From NCBI RefSeq assembly GCF_042677945.1, contig NZ_JBHUDN010000001.1: a stretch of 64,000 nt of DNA; one strand, 5' to 3'. The position numbers and the translations under genes were made by a program. This DNA comes from Haloplanus litoreus. Its GTDB lineage: Archaea > Halobacteriota > Halobacteria > Halobacteriales > Haloferacaceae. The notes under the pieces were generated by a model, which worked only from the letters and a program-made list of their open reading frames with translations, did not search any database and was not told where the DNA came from. Below are positions 51,470 through 60,889 of this stretch, one piece after another (position 1 is the stretch's first letter; each line of letters opens with the position of its first letter).

Positions 51470-52867
51470 CTACCCGAACGGCCCCATACCGCCCATCCCA
51501 CCCATGCCGCCACCGCCGCCGTCGCCCTGCTGAAGTTTCTTCATCATCCGCTGCATGTCGCCGTCACCCATCCCCTGGAACTGCTTGATCGTGCGCTCCA
51601 TCATCTTGTGCTGTTCCAGCAGTTCGCGGATGGACTCCTCGGGGACGCCGGCGCCACGGGCGATGCGCTCGACGCGCTCCTGGCCGATGGTCCGTGGGTT
51701 CTCCAGTTCCTCGTCGGTCATGGAGTCCATCGCCACGTCGAACGTACGCATCCGCTCCTGGGTCACGTCCATGGCGTCGTCGGGCAACTGGTCCATCAGT
51801 CCGCCGCCCATGCCGGGGATCATGTCCATCACCTGATCCAGCGGCCCCATGTTGTTCATCGCCTCCATCTGCTTTTGCATGTCCTTGAGCGTGAAGGACC
51901 CCTCCATGATGTCCTGGGGATCCCAGTCGTCGTCCTCCTCGCCAGTCTCGGCCATCGCCCGCTCGACGCGCTCCGAGAGCTGTTTGAGGTCGCCCATCCC
52001 CAGCAGCCGCGAGATGAAGCCGTTGGGTTCGAAGCGCTCGATATCCTGCACCGTCTCGCCGGTGCCGAGGAAGGCGATGGAGGAGTCCGTCTCGTTGACG
52101 GCGGTCAGGGCACCGCCCCCCTTCGCCGTGCCGTCGAGTTTCGTGATGACGACGCCGTCGATACCGATGGAGTCGTCGAACTGGCGGGCCTGCTCCTTCG
52201 CGCCCTGCCCGATGGCTGCGTCGAGGACGAGCAGCGAGCGGTCGGGATCGACGACCGACTCGATCTCCTCGATCTCCGCGATCAGGTCGTCTTCGAGGGC
52301 GTGTCGCCCCGCCGTGTCGACGATGTGGACGTCCGCATCGGCGGTGGCCTCCAGCCCCTCGCGAGCGATCCGGACGGGGTCGTCCGAGTTGGGGTCGCCG
52401 TAGAACGCCACCTCGGCGCGGTCGGCCATCTGCTCGGCCTGGTCGTAGGCACCGGGGCGGAACGTGTCGGTCTGGATAACCGCGGGACGGAGCCCCTTCT
52501 TCGAGAACCACCACGCCATCTTCGCCGCCGAGGTGGTCTTGCCCGATCCCTGAAGCCCGGCGAGCAGGATGGTCTGAGGTTCGAGCGGCAGTTCGGTCGA
52601 CTCGCCGATCAGGTCGACGAGTTCCTCGTAGACGATCTTCAGGACGTGATCCCGGGCGCTCGTGCCACCCGGCGGTTCCTCCTCCAGCGCACGCGTCTCG
52701 ATCGACTCCGAGAGGTCCATCACGAGGGAGACGTCGACGTCGGCCTGCAGCAAGGAGCGCTGGATCTCCTTGACGACCTCCGCGACGTCGTCCTCGTCGA
52801 GGCGGGACTTCCCCTGGAGTTTCGAGAGGGTGCCGCGGAGGGAACTCCCGAGATTGTCGAGTACCAT
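51470..52867 (-). CDS. srp54: signal recognition particle protein SRP54
   Basis: A 465-residue GTPase. N domain from MVLDNLGSSLRGTLSKLQGK, P-loop GLQGSGKTTSAAKMAWWF (about 105), DTFRPGAYDQAEQM, DTAGRHALEDDL (about 187) and TKLDGTAKGGGAL (about 245). A Met-rich M domain holds GMGGGLMDQLP, and the tail is Gly/Met repeats. It binds signal peptides and 7S RNA; FtsY is at 9.4-10.5 kb. Confidence 0.97.
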   Translation of the reverse strand: MVLDNLGSSLRGTLSKLQGKSRLDEDDVAEVVKEIQRSLLQADVDVSLVMDLSESIETRALEEEPPGGTSARDHVLKIVYEELVDLIGESTELPLEPQTILLAGLQGSGKTTSAAKMAWWFSKKGLRPAVIQTDTFRPGAYDQAEQMADRAEVAFYGDPNSDDPVRIAREGLEATADADVHIVDTAGRHALEDDLIAEIEEIESVVDPDRSLLVLDAAIGQGAKEQARQFDDSIGIDGVVITKLDGTAKGGGALTAVNETDSSIAFLGTGETVQDIERFEPNGFISRLLGMGDLKQLSERVERAMAETGEEDDDWDPQDIMEGSFTLKDMQKQMEAMNNMGPLDQVMDMIPGMGGGLMDQLPDDAMDVTQERMRTFDVAMDSMTDEELENPRTIGQERVERIARGAGVPEESIRELLEQHKMMERTIKQFQGMGDGDMQRMMKKLQQGDGGGGGMGGMGGMGPFG

Positions 52868-52974
52868 TGTGTTCCGGTACGCGCCGGCGCCGGTAAAGGC
52901 TTTGTTCACGGCGGAGGCGGCCGCTCGCCGGCGCCGGGGACGAGTATAAGTCCACCCGGTCCCAACGCCGGGCG

Positions 52975-53966
52975 ATGCACCGGCGCGAGTACCTCCGCGG
53001 CGCCCTCGGGGCGCTCACGGCCGCCACGAGCGGCCTCGCCGGGTGTTCCGAATCCGACTCGGCGGCGACGACGCCGGCGGCGACGNNNNNCCCACCGAGA
53101 CGGCCACCGACACGACGACGCGGACCGCCACGGGGACGGCCACCTCGACTCCCGCGCCGACCGTCGACGACCGATCGCTCGCCCCCTATCGCTCGTGGCT
53201 GGTGGCGCCCACGCCCGTCACGCCGTACACCTACGAGTTCACCCATCTCTCGCTGTCGGCCGTCCGGGCCGACGCCGCCGACTCGTTCGCGACGGCGCTG
53301 GATCGGTACTGGCGCCAGCGAACCGAGTCCTACTTCGGGTTCACGGTGCCGGTGACGGCTCTCGACGCCGTCCTCACGGTGAACCACTCCCGGGTCGCAA
53401 ACGAGTCCTACCGGGTCGCTGGCGGGTCGTTCGACCCCACCACGCTCCGGGACACCCTCACCGAGGCTGGCTTCGCCGCCGACGGCTACGTCGACGACAT
53501 CCAGCGATTCGTCCGGACCACGGATGGTCAGCTCCGGGTCGTCGGCCTCCACCCCGACGTGCTCGTCAGCATCGGCGCCGACGCCGCGGCGACGACACCC
53601 CTGGAGACCGCACTCGACCAGCATCGCGACGGCGATATCCGCGTCGACGAGGACGAGGACCTCGCCGCCCTCGTCGACCACTTCGGCACGGCCGACTACG
53701 TCACCGGGCGGGAGCTTCAACCGGCCGACGAGGACTACCCGCTGAGCAAGGCGGTCGCCACCGGCCGCCGACTCGACGTACAGGAGTCGACCGCCTGGGC
53801 CGAGCGCACCTACGTCCTCCCGTCGGAGGCGACCATCGATCGGGAAGCCGTCGAGGAGGAGATTCGGACGCGGCACGTCGGCCAACCCGTCGAGGAGTTC
53901 CGTCGCGAAGGCCGGTTCGTCACCGTCGCGGGCGAGGTGGAGAACTCGTTGATCCGCCTGCTGTGA
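52975..53966 (+). CDS. lipoprotein interrupted by an assembly gap
   Basis: The N-terminal part MHRREYLRGALGALTAATSG with lipobox LAGC runs into five unknown bases (53086-53090). The rest continues one frame over: a Thr/Ala-rich stretch, then a domain with YRSWLVAPTPVTPYTYEFTH and GLHPDVLVSIGADAAATTPL. The frame change requires the true gap to be a multiple of three. Function unknown. AGTATAAGT is 27 nt before the ATG. Confidence 0.65.
53086..53090. other. assembly gap (unknown bases)
   Basis: Five N in a row inside a Thr/Ala-coding low-complexity stretch. The length is a placeholder: joining the frames on both sides requires a length divisible by three. Confidence 0.95.
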
Positions 53967-54050
53967 GACCGGTCGTCGCGAGTCAGTGCCGGCGGTCGCC
54001 CGGCGATCACGCCGGACTGCCGGTGGCGGGTGACAACCGCTACTGCGATG
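53964..54050. repeat. stop-linked palindromic repeat after the gapped lipoprotein
   Basis: Left arm TGAGACCGGTCGTCGCGAGT then CAGTGCCGGCGG begins at the stop codon. The right arm in reverse reads GCAGTAGCGGTTGTCACCCG then CCACCGGCAG. Confidence 0.5.
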
Positions 54051-54087
54051 CCAGAAGGCCCTTACGCACCCGTCGACAACGTGAGCT

Positions 54088-54432
54088 ATGTACACCAGAC
54101 GGGCCGTCGTCGGGGGTCTCGGCGTCGCACTGCTGACCGGGACCGCGGGCTGTAGCGCGTTCGCTTCGCCGGACCCGAGCGTCGTCGAGACGGAGGTCGA
54201 CAGCGGCATCGACTCCCTGATCGGCGACACCGACGTGTTCGTCGTCGTCCAGAACGACGGCGCCGCCGGTGACGTGGACGTGACTCTCAAACTCCTCGAC
54301 GGGGAGGGAACCGTCCTCCTCGACGAGACGCAGACGGTCGCGTTCGAGGCCGACGAGCGAAAGCGCGTCACGTTCTCCGTCGACGTACCGGAGGGCACGG
54401 AGGAAATCGAGGCGACGGCGAGTCCGGCGTGA
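54088..54432 (+). CDS. small lipoprotein with FxLYD-like domain
   Basis: A 114-residue lipoprotein: MYTRRAVVGGLGVALLTGTA with AGC lipobox, then a beta-sandwich (TDVFVVVQNDGAAGDVDVTL, DETQTVAFEADERKRVTFSV), as in FxLYD domains. Function unknown. Confidence 0.75.
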   Translation: MYTRRAVVGGLGVALLTGTAGCSAFASPDPSVVETEVDSGIDSLIGDTDVFVVVQNDGAAGDVDVTLKLLDGEGTVLLDETQTVAFEADERKRVTFSVDVPEGTEEIEATASPA

Positions 54433-54507
54433 GACGAGTACCCGCCCCGACCGGTCCGAAGCTGACGTAGTCGTGAACTACTTGACGCAGGAGCGAAAGG
54501 AGGCATC

Positions 54508-54957
54508 ATGGCGACGTACGGCGTCGAGATGTCCGACGAGGAGATCGGATCGTTTCTCGCACGGCGAGGACACGGTGTGCTCTCGTTCGGCGGCGAGGTG
54601 CCGTACGGACTGCCGATTTCGTTCGGCTACGACGTGTTGAACGACCGGTGTGTCTTCCAGTTGTTGTTTCCCGACGACAGCAAGAAGGGGGCGTATCTCG
54701 ACGAGTCAGCGGCGGTGACGCTCGTCGCGTACGAGTGGGAGAGCGTCGACGAGTGGCGGAGCGTCATCGTCGACGGCGAACTGTCGCCCATCCCGGACGA
54801 CTCGCCCGAAGCGGTCGACGCCGCCGCCGTGTTCGCCGAGTTCGCCACCGTCGTCGGGGCGTCCGTGTTCGATCAGCCGCTCGAAGAACTCGACTCGAAC
54901 TGGTACGACCTCTCGATCCGAGCGTCGAGCGGTCGGAAGTCGCCGCGACTGAAGTGA
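54508..54957 (+). CDS. pyridoxamine 5'-phosphate oxidase-like flavoprotein
   Basis: A 149-residue split-barrel protein: GSFLARRGHGVLSFGGEVPY, PISFGYDVLNDRCVFQLLFP and AVTLVAYEWESVDEWRSVIV match haloarchaeal PNPOx-like proteins that bind FMN or related cofactors; true pyridoxamine oxidase activity is doubtful. Confidence 0.85.
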   Translation: MATYGVEMSDEEIGSFLARRGHGVLSFGGEVPYGLPISFGYDVLNDRCVFQLLFPDDSKKGAYLDESAAVTLVAYEWESVDEWRSVIVDGELSPIPDDSPEAVDAAAVFAEFATVVGASVFDQPLEELDSNWYDLSIRASSGRKSPRLK

Positions 54958-55134
54958 AGGGCCAGTTCGAGTGCCTCCGTGCTCGCTGTCGCTCGGCGGT
55001 TCTCGTGGACTCGGGCGGAGTCGAGTCGCGGTCACTCCGCTCACTACGGTCGCTCCGTTCACTGATTCGAATCCACGTCAGCCACTCCGCCGACGCGAGC
55101 GACTCGCTTCGCTCGTCGTCGGCGTCGGCAGAAG

Positions 55135-55208
55135 TGGGCTCGGGCGGATTCGAACCACCGACTTCGGCCTTGTAAAGGCCGCGTCATAACCAGCTAGACC
55201 ACGAGCCC
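55135..55208 (-). tRNA. tRNA-Val (anticodon UAC)
   Basis: A 74-nt cloverleaf read leftward: acceptor GGGCUCG/CGAGCCC, D-stem GUCU/UGAC-type, anticodon stem CGGCC/GGCCG around UUUACAA, T-stem GGUGG/CCGCC around UUCGAAU, discriminator A. No intron and no CCA. Confidence 0.93.
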
Positions 55209-55293
55209 TCGTCGGAACACCGTCCCCCGCCCGAATAACGGTTTCTGTCTGGTGCCGCGAAACGCTTACCACCGCGCGGCCGGTTCGTCCACT

Positions 55294-55863
55294 ATGCCTC
55301 GCCGTGCGACGCTTCTCGCCATCGGTCTCCTCGTTCTCGTCGGCCTCTCCGGCTGTGCGGGACTTGGCTCCTCACCGGAGCCGACGGCCACCGAGACGAC
55401 CGCACCGTCGACCGACGCGGCCACGGCCGACGGAACGACCCCGACGGCGACGACGACGGTGTCGACGCCCGGCAGCAACTACGAGACGACGACGGTCGAA
55501 CTGATCGACGCGAACGGGACACAGTTGGCGACGGTCGACGTGTGGGTGGCCGACTCGCTTCCGAAACGTTACACCGGGCTGAGCGACACGACGGCGCTCG
55601 AACCGGGACAGGGGATGCTGTTCGTCCACGGCTCGGAGGGAGATCGGAGCTACGTGATGCGTGATATGGCCTTCCCGCTCGACATCGTGTTCGTCGCGGC
55701 GGACGGGACGATCACGACCATCCACCACGCCCCGGTCCACGACGGATCGGGCGACTTGAAGCAGTACTCGGGGCGCGCGAGGTACGTCCTCGAAGTGCCG
55801 ATGGGCTACACGAACCGGACCGGCGTCGACGTCGGCGACCGGGTTCGGATCGAGGGCCGATGA
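55294..55863 (+). CDS. DUF192 lipoprotein
   Basis: A 189-residue lipoprotein: MPRRATLLAIGLLVLVGLSG with lipobox cysteine, a Thr-rich linker to about 70, and a DUF192 domain (VADSLPKRYTGLSDTTALEP, GMLFVHGSEGDRSYVMRDMA, LDIVFVAADGTI, YVLEVPMGY). DUF192 proteins are common and small, their role unknown. The stop overlaps the next start (ATGA). Confidence 0.9.
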   Translation: MPRRATLLAIGLLVLVGLSGCAGLGSSPEPTATETTAPSTDAATADGTTPTATTTVSTPGSNYETTTVELIDANGTQLATVDVWVADSLPKRYTGLSDTTALEPGQGMLFVHGSEGDRSYVMRDMAFPLDIVFVAADGTITTIHHAPVHDGSGDLKQYSGRARYVLEVPMGYTNRTGVDVGDRVRIEGR

Positions 55864-56126
55864 CCGGCGTCGGCGCACTCGCCGAGCGTGAGGGGTGGCA
55901 CGCCGAGGGGTTCGCGGCGCGTGTCCACTACCGCGGCGAGGGGGAGCGATACGCCGTCGAGTACTACGCACCGAGCGACTGCGTCCTCTACTGGAAGGTG
56001 AAAGGCGACGGGGAGACGGCGGTGCCGGTGGGACGGGAGACGGTTCCCGACCCGCTCCGGGACCGGGTCCGGATCGACCTCGACGCCGCAGGAATCGATC
56101 CGGACGTCGAAGAGCGGCCGCTATAG
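55860..56126 (+). CDS. 88-aa protein of unknown function (DUF7538-like)
   Basis: An 88-residue acidic soluble protein, with YRGEGERYAVEYYAPSDCVL and YWKVKGDGETAVPVGRETVP. It is coupled by a 4-nt overlap to the DUF192 gene. Unknown function. Confidence 0.7.
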   Translation: MTGVGALAEREGWHAEGFAARVHYRGEGERYAVEYYAPSDCVLYWKVKGDGETAVPVGRETVPDPLRDRVRIDLDAAGIDPDVEERPL

Positions 56127-57065
56127 CTCCGCGACCAGGTCCTCCATGGCGCGGTCGATGTCCTCGATCCGCTCGGTCTGTTCGTCCACCTCGTCCGCGA
56201 TCTCCTCGCTCTCCTCGACGACGCGTTCGGCGTCGTCGGTGACGTTCTCGGTCATACTGGCGATCTCCTCGTGTCCGGCGGCCTGCTCGTCCGTCGCCTC
56301 CGCGACCTCGTCGATCCCATCGCTCACCTCGGAGACCGAGGAGTCGATGTCGCCCAGGATGTCGAGGGCGTCGTCGGCGGCGGCGACCCCAACGTCGACG
56401 GCTTCGCGCGTCTCGTCGAGGCTCTCGGCGGCGGTCGCGGTCGAGTTCTGGATGCCGCCGACCCGGCGTTCGATGTCGGCCGCGTGTTGTTGTGACTGCT
56501 CGGCGAGGTTCTTGACCTCGTCCGCGACGACGGCGAAGCCCTCGCCCGCCTCGCCCGCCCGCGCCGCCTCGATGTTGGCGTTCAGCGCCAGCAGGTTCGT
56601 CTGATCCGCGATATCGTTGATGATCTCGACCACCTCGTCGATTTCTGACACCGCCTCCTCGACGGCGCGAACGTCCGCGACGACGTGTTCGGTCGACTCC
56701 TGGATCTGTTCCATCGCGGTGGCGACGCGCTCGACCACCTCGTGCCCGTCACCGGTCAGATCGGTCGCCCGCTCGCTCGCAGCCGCCACCTGTTCGGCCG
56801 ACGACGCCACCTCCTCGACGGCGGCGCTCAGGTTCGAAATCTCGCTCGTCACCTCGGTCATGCGCTCGTACTGGTCGGCCGTGTGCTCGGTGATCTCCCG
56901 GGTCCGATCGGCGATCTCCTCGGAACTCTCCTGCAGTTCGGCGAGTGAAGTCTGGATCTCGCTCGCCGCCTCGTGGCTGTAGCCGGCCTTTTTGTCGATA
57001 TCCTGCTCGATGTCCTCGTCGATGTCTTGCTCGATTCCAGCGTCGATGTCCGCCGCATCCGACAT
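56121..57065 (-). CDS. soluble methyl-accepting chemotaxis-type transducer
   Basis: A 314-residue coiled-coil protein. The hairpin tip INDIADQTNLLALNANIEAA, followed by RAGEAGEGFAVVADEVKNLA, contacts CheA/CheW. Flanking heptads hold Glu-rich candidates for methylation. There is no transmembrane segment and no sensor domain, only an acidic 25-residue N-terminus. It could take signals from a separate partner. No che genes are nearby. Confidence 0.88.
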   Translation of the reverse strand: MSDAADIDAGIEQDIDEDIEQDIDKKAGYSHEAASEIQTSLAELQESSEEIADRTREITEHTADQYERMTEVTSEISNLSAAVEEVASSAEQVAAASERATDLTGDGHEVVERVATAMEQIQESTEHVVADVRAVEEAVSEIDEVVEIINDIADQTNLLALNANIEAARAGEAGEGFAVVADEVKNLAEQSQQHAADIERRVGGIQNSTATAAESLDETREAVDVGVAAADDALDILGDIDSSVSEVSDGIDEVAEATDEQAAGHEEIASMTENVTDDAERVVEESEEIADEVDEQTERIEDIDRAMEDLVAEL

Positions 57066-57184
57066 ACCAATTATGCTGACACATGCGGTAAAAACTCTGC
57101 CGCCGCCGTTATTCCGAATGATAACGTTCGGGCGTCCGGCGACGGCGGGTCAACCTTTTGCCCGTTCGCCTCTCAGTGTAGGCG

Positions 57185-59146
57185 ATGGACGTCCCCGCGG
57201 ACGACGACCCCTTCGAGGAGCAGCGGGCGCGGACGGCGAACCCGATGCGGCGCCTGTTCGCCGAGTACGGCCGTGACCGGTCGGGCCTGTTCGGCATCGG
57301 CGTCGTCGCCAGCCTCCTCGCCCGTATGCTCGACCTGTTGCCCCCGCTCCTCCTCGGCGTCGCCGTCGACGCCATCTTCCTCGACGAGGGACCGTTTGCC
57401 CTCCCGCTGGTCCCGCAGGCGTGGCTCCCGACCGACCCCGAGGCGCAGTTCTGGCTCATCGTCGGCATCGTCCTGTTCTCGTTTCTGGGTGGGGCGGGCC
57501 TGCACTGGGTGCGAAACTGGGGGTGGAATCGCTTCGCTCAGTACGTCCAGCACGCCATCCGGACGGACACCTACGACGCGATGCAGCGGCTCAACATGAC
57601 CTTCTTCGCCGACAAACAGACCGGGGAGATGATGTCGGTGCTCTCGAACGACGTGAACCGACTGGAGCGGTTCCTCAACGACGGCCTGAACGCCGCGTTC
57701 CGTCTCGGTGTCATGGTCGTCGGCATCGCCGCGCTGTTGCTGTGGATGAACCCGCAACTCGCCGTCGTCGCGCTCCTCCCCGTGCCACTCATCGCCGTCT
57801 TCACCTACCGCTTCGTCGACACCATCCAGCCGAAGTACGCCGAGGTGCGCTCGACGGTCGGCCAGGTCAACTCCCGGCTGGAGAACAACCTCGGCGGCAT
57901 CCAGGTCATCAAGACGAGTAACACCGAGGGCTACGAGGCCGACCGGGTCGAGGAGGTGTCGGGCGACTACTTCGACGCCAACTGGGACGCGATCGAGACG
58001 CGGATCAAGTTCTTCCCCGGGCTTCGGGTCCTCGCCGGCATCGGCTTCGCACTCACCTTCACCATCGGTGGCCTCTGGGTGTTCCGTGGTGAGGGGCCGT
58101 GGATATTCACCGGCACGCTCCGCCCGGGCGAGTTCGTCTCCTTCATCCTCTACACCCAGCGATTCATCTGGCCGATGGCGCAGTTCGGCCAGATCATCAA
58201 CATGTACCAGCGGGCCTACGCCTCCGCCGCCCGCATCTTCGGCCTGATGGACGAGACCGCCGGGATCGACGAGTCCCCCGACGCCGAGGAGCTGGTCGTC
58301 GCGGACGGCCGCGTCGAGTACGACGACGTGACATTCGGCTACGAGGACGAGCCGATCCTCGACGGCGTCTCCTTCACCGCCGAGGGTGGCGACACGCTGG
58401 CGCTCGTCGGCCCGACTGGCGCCGGGAAATCCACCGCCCTGAAGCTCCTCCTCCGGATGTACGACGTCGACGGTGGTGCGATCAGGGTCGACGGGACGGA
58501 CGTGCGGGACGTGACCCTCGCCAGCCTCAGGGACGCTATCGGCTACGTCAGCCAGGAGACCTTCCTGTTCTACGGCACCGTCCGCGAGAACATCACCTAC
58601 GGTACCTTCGACGCGAGCGACGAGGACGTGCGTGCCGCCGCGGAGGCCGCCGAAGCCCACGAGTTCGTCTCGAACCTTCCCGACGGCTACGACACGATGG
58701 TCGGCGAGCGCGGTGTGAAACTCTCGGGCGGCCAGCGCCAGCGACTCGCCATCGCGCGGGCGATGCTGAAAGACCCCGATATCCTCATCCTCGACGAGGC
58801 GACCAGCGACGTGGATACGGAGACGGAGATGCTGATCCAGCGGTCGCTGGATCGGCTGACCGCGGATCGCACCACGTTCGTCATCGCCCATCGCCTCTCG
58901 ACGGTGAAAGACGCCGACACCATCGTCGTCCTCGACGACGGCGAGGTGGCCGAACGTGGCACTCACGAGGACCTGCTGGCGGCCGACGGGCTCTACGCCA
59001 GCCTCTGGGGCGTGCAAGCCGGCGAAATCGACGACCTGCCCGAGGAGTTCGTCGAACGCGCCACGCGGCGTGGGGCGCGGACCGACGTCGACGGCGGGGA
59101 GCTACCCTCTTCGAGCACCGCGGGATCCGGCGACGCCGACGACTGA
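57185..59146 (+). CDS. ABC transporter, fused permease and ATPase
   Basis: A 653-residue half-transporter of the exporter type. Six spans (about 35-330) lead to the ATPase: VGPTGAGKSTALKLLLRMY (Walker A, about 414), LSGGQRQRLAIARAMLKDPD (signature), ILILDEATSDVD (Walker B). It should act as a homodimer; substrate unknown (lipid or drug). A CCTTTTGC box lies 30 nt before the ATG. Confidence 0.95.
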   Translation: MDVPADDDPFEEQRARTANPMRRLFAEYGRDRSGLFGIGVVASLLARMLDLLPPLLLGVAVDAIFLDEGPFALPLVPQAWLPTDPEAQFWLIVGIVLFSFLGGAGLHWVRNWGWNRFAQYVQHAIRTDTYDAMQRLNMTFFADKQTGEMMSVLSNDVNRLERFLNDGLNAAFRLGVMVVGIAALLLWMNPQLAVVALLPVPLIAVFTYRFVDTIQPKYAEVRSTVGQVNSRLENNLGGIQVIKTSNTEGYEADRVEEVSGDYFDANWDAIETRIKFFPGLRVLAGIGFALTFTIGGLWVFRGEGPWIFTGTLRPGEFVSFILYTQRFIWPMAQFGQIINMYQRAYASAARIFGLMDETAGIDESPDAEELVVADGRVEYDDVTFGYEDEPILDGVSFTAEGGDTLALVGPTGAGKSTALKLLLRMYDVDGGAIRVDGTDVRDVTLASLRDAIGYVSQETFLFYGTVRENITYGTFDASDEDVRAAAEAAEAHEFVSNLPDGYDTMVGERGVKLSGGQRQRLAIARAMLKDPDILILDEATSDVDTETEMLIQRSLDRLTADRTTFVIAHRLSTVKDADTIVVLDDGEVAERGTHEDLLAADGLYASLWGVQAGEIDDLPEEFVERATRRGARTDVDGGELPSSSTAGSGDADD

Positions 59147-59215
59147 TCGAGGACACGAATAAACGGATGCGGTGAGCGTCCAAGCCTTAACTCCCCCGGG
59201 GGCCGACGGACCGGT

Positions 59216-59935
59216 ATGCACCTCAGCGACGTCACCTGGACCGACGTACGCGACGCCGACACCGACCTCGCCCTGTTGCCGGTCGGGAGCACCGAACAGC
59301 ACGGCCCACACGCCCCCCTCGGGACCGACGCCTACCACGCCGAGACGGTGGCCGAGGCGGGCGCGGACCGCCACGACGGGGAGGTGATCGTCGCCCCGAC
59401 GGTTCCGGTCGGCGTCGCGGAGGAACACCGTCGCTTCGACGGCACGCTCTGGGTGTCGCCCGACACCTTCCGCGACTACGTCCGCGACGTGGTCGGCAGT
59501 CTCGCCCACCACGGCTTCGATCGGGTGGTCGTAGTCAACGGTCACGGCGGGAACGTACCGGCGCTCGGCGAGGTGACGGCGACCATCTCGCGCCACGACG
59601 ACGCCTACGCCGTCCCCTTCACGTGGTTCGAAGCGGTCGGCGACCACAGTTCGGAGATGGGCCACGGCGGCCCCCTGGAGACGGCGCTGCTGCGGGCGAC
59701 TCACCCCGAACTGGTGCGCGAGGAACGGATGGACGAGGCCCGGAAGGGCGCGAGCGGCGGCTGGGGGGACTGGGTCCCGGGAACGGGGACGAACCTCGCC
59801 CACGACTCGGACGCGTTCACCGAGAACGGCGTCGTCGGTGACCCGGAGGCCGGCGACGCCGAACTCGGCGACGAACTCCTGGAACTGGCGGCGGCGTCGC
59901 TGGATCGGTTGCTGACGGCGGTGGCCGAGCGGTAG
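59216..59935 (+). CDS. creatininase family hydrolase (ArfB-like deformylase)
   Basis: A 239-residue metal hydrolase: LLPVGSTEQHGPHAPLGTDA (about 20), VNGHGGNVPAL (about 108) and EMGHGGPLETALLRATHPEL (about 147) supply metal ligands. In archaea this family includes ArfB, the FAPy deformylase of F420 and riboflavin synthesis. The MptD-like gene nearby supports a pterin/flavin role. Function otherwise inferred. Confidence 0.87.
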   Translation: MHLSDVTWTDVRDADTDLALLPVGSTEQHGPHAPLGTDAYHAETVAEAGADRHDGEVIVAPTVPVGVAEEHRRFDGTLWVSPDTFRDYVRDVVGSLAHHGFDRVVVVNGHGGNVPALGEVTATISRHDDAYAVPFTWFEAVGDHSSEMGHGGPLETALLRATHPELVREERMDEARKGASGGWGDWVPGTGTNLAHDSDAFTENGVVGDPEAGDAELGDELLELAAASLDRLLTAVAER

Positions 59936-60373
59936 TTACTCCTCGGCCTCGTCCTCGTCCTCGGCCCCGTCCTCGGCCTCGTCCTCGCCGAGACCCTCCA
60001 GCGACCCGCGGAGTTCCGGCACCGCGTTCGTGAGGTCGCTCACGTCGTCGTGGGCATCCCGGATCGTCTCGATCAGGACGTCGAGGTCCTCGATGGCGGC
60101 CGCGAGATCGGCGGCGTCCTCGAACGCGTCGGCTCGTTCACCCATCGTGTACCACTTTTTCGCCTGCCGGAGGTGTTCCTCGGCCTCGCCCACGTCGAGG
60201 GCCGACCGGAGGCCGTTGAGGACGCCGAGAACGTTGTCGGCGTCGGTCTCCCAGACCTCGTCGGCGTCGGGGAGTTCCGCGCGTGTCGCCGCGAGGTGTT
60301 CCTCCACGTCGTCGCGCATCTCCGCCGCGGCCTCGCCGAAGAGTTCGTCGTCGCCGAGCGTCGTCTGACTCAT
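59936..60373 (-). CDS. DUF5790 family acidic helical protein
   Basis: A 145-residue very acidic protein of helices: MSQTTLGDDELFGEAAAEMR, LPDADEVWETDADNVLGVLN and LRQAKKWYTMGERADAFEDA. The last 15 residues are nearly all Glu, Asp and Ala. It is a haloarchaea-specific family of unknown function. Confidence 0.8.
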   Translation of the reverse strand: MSQTTLGDDELFGEAAAEMRDDVEEHLAATRAELPDADEVWETDADNVLGVLNGLRSALDVGEAEEHLRQAKKWYTMGERADAFEDAADLAAAIEDLDVLIETIRDAHDDVSDLTNAVPELRGSLEGLGEDEAEDGAEDEDEAEE

Positions 60374-60456
60374 ACCCGCCGGTTCGCCGCCGTGTGAGTT
60401 AAACGCACGCCCGAAAGTGAAAGTGAAGATCGGGGGTTCGGCGTCGGGAACGGCCC

Positions 60457-60801
60457 TTAGGCCGAGTCGTTCAGATCGACGATCCGCATCAAGGGATAGC
60501 CGTCCTCCATGACCATCTCGGTGTGGACGACGACGCCCTCGTACTCGACGCGCATCCGCACCTCCATGAACCGGCCGGTGAGTTCGACGTAGCCGTGATC
60601 GTCGGCAGCCTCGGCCAGCGCGGCCTCGTCGATATCGACCGTGACGGACGTACAGAACGGCTGATTCTCGATGGCCTCGACCATCGCGGTTTCGAGGCTC
60701 GCGGCGCTATCGGGCGAGAGAGGGGTACCCGCGAACTGGTGGTAGAGCGACCCGAACTTGATGCCCGCCTCGAAGCAGGCTTGCTGGGCGTCGGTGGCCA
60801 T
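60457..60801 (-). CDS. mptD: archaeal dihydroneopterin aldolase MptD-like protein
   Basis: A 114-residue protein with QACFEAGIKFGSLYHQFAGT near the start and VELTGRFMEVRMRVEYEG, the marks of archaeal MptD (DUF372). MptD cleaves dihydroneopterin in methanopterin or folate synthesis. Start ATG 60801 matches the family. It diverges from the Azf-like gene. Confidence 0.9.
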   Translation of the reverse strand: MATDAQQACFEAGIKFGSLYHQFAGTPLSPDSAASLETAMVEAIENQPFCTSVTVDIDEAALAEAADDHGYVELTGRFMEVRMRVEYEGVVVHTEMVMEDGYPLMRIVDLNDSA

Positions 60802-60889
60802 GGTCGTCCGTCGGGCGGGTGGGGGTAAGGCCTGTCGCCCGGCCCGGAATCGGTCCTTACTTGGTCTCGGTCGTCCCATCGGAACACGA

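Noticed and set aside
51564..54509. Open frame of 981 codons on the minus strand
   Set aside because: It runs through the assembly gap and overlaps SRP54 out of frame with Arg-rich sequence; not a gene.
55070..55095. GATTCGAATCC beside tRNA-Val as a possible tRNA 3'-end copy
   Set aside because: Only about eight bases match; too short to support an attachment site.
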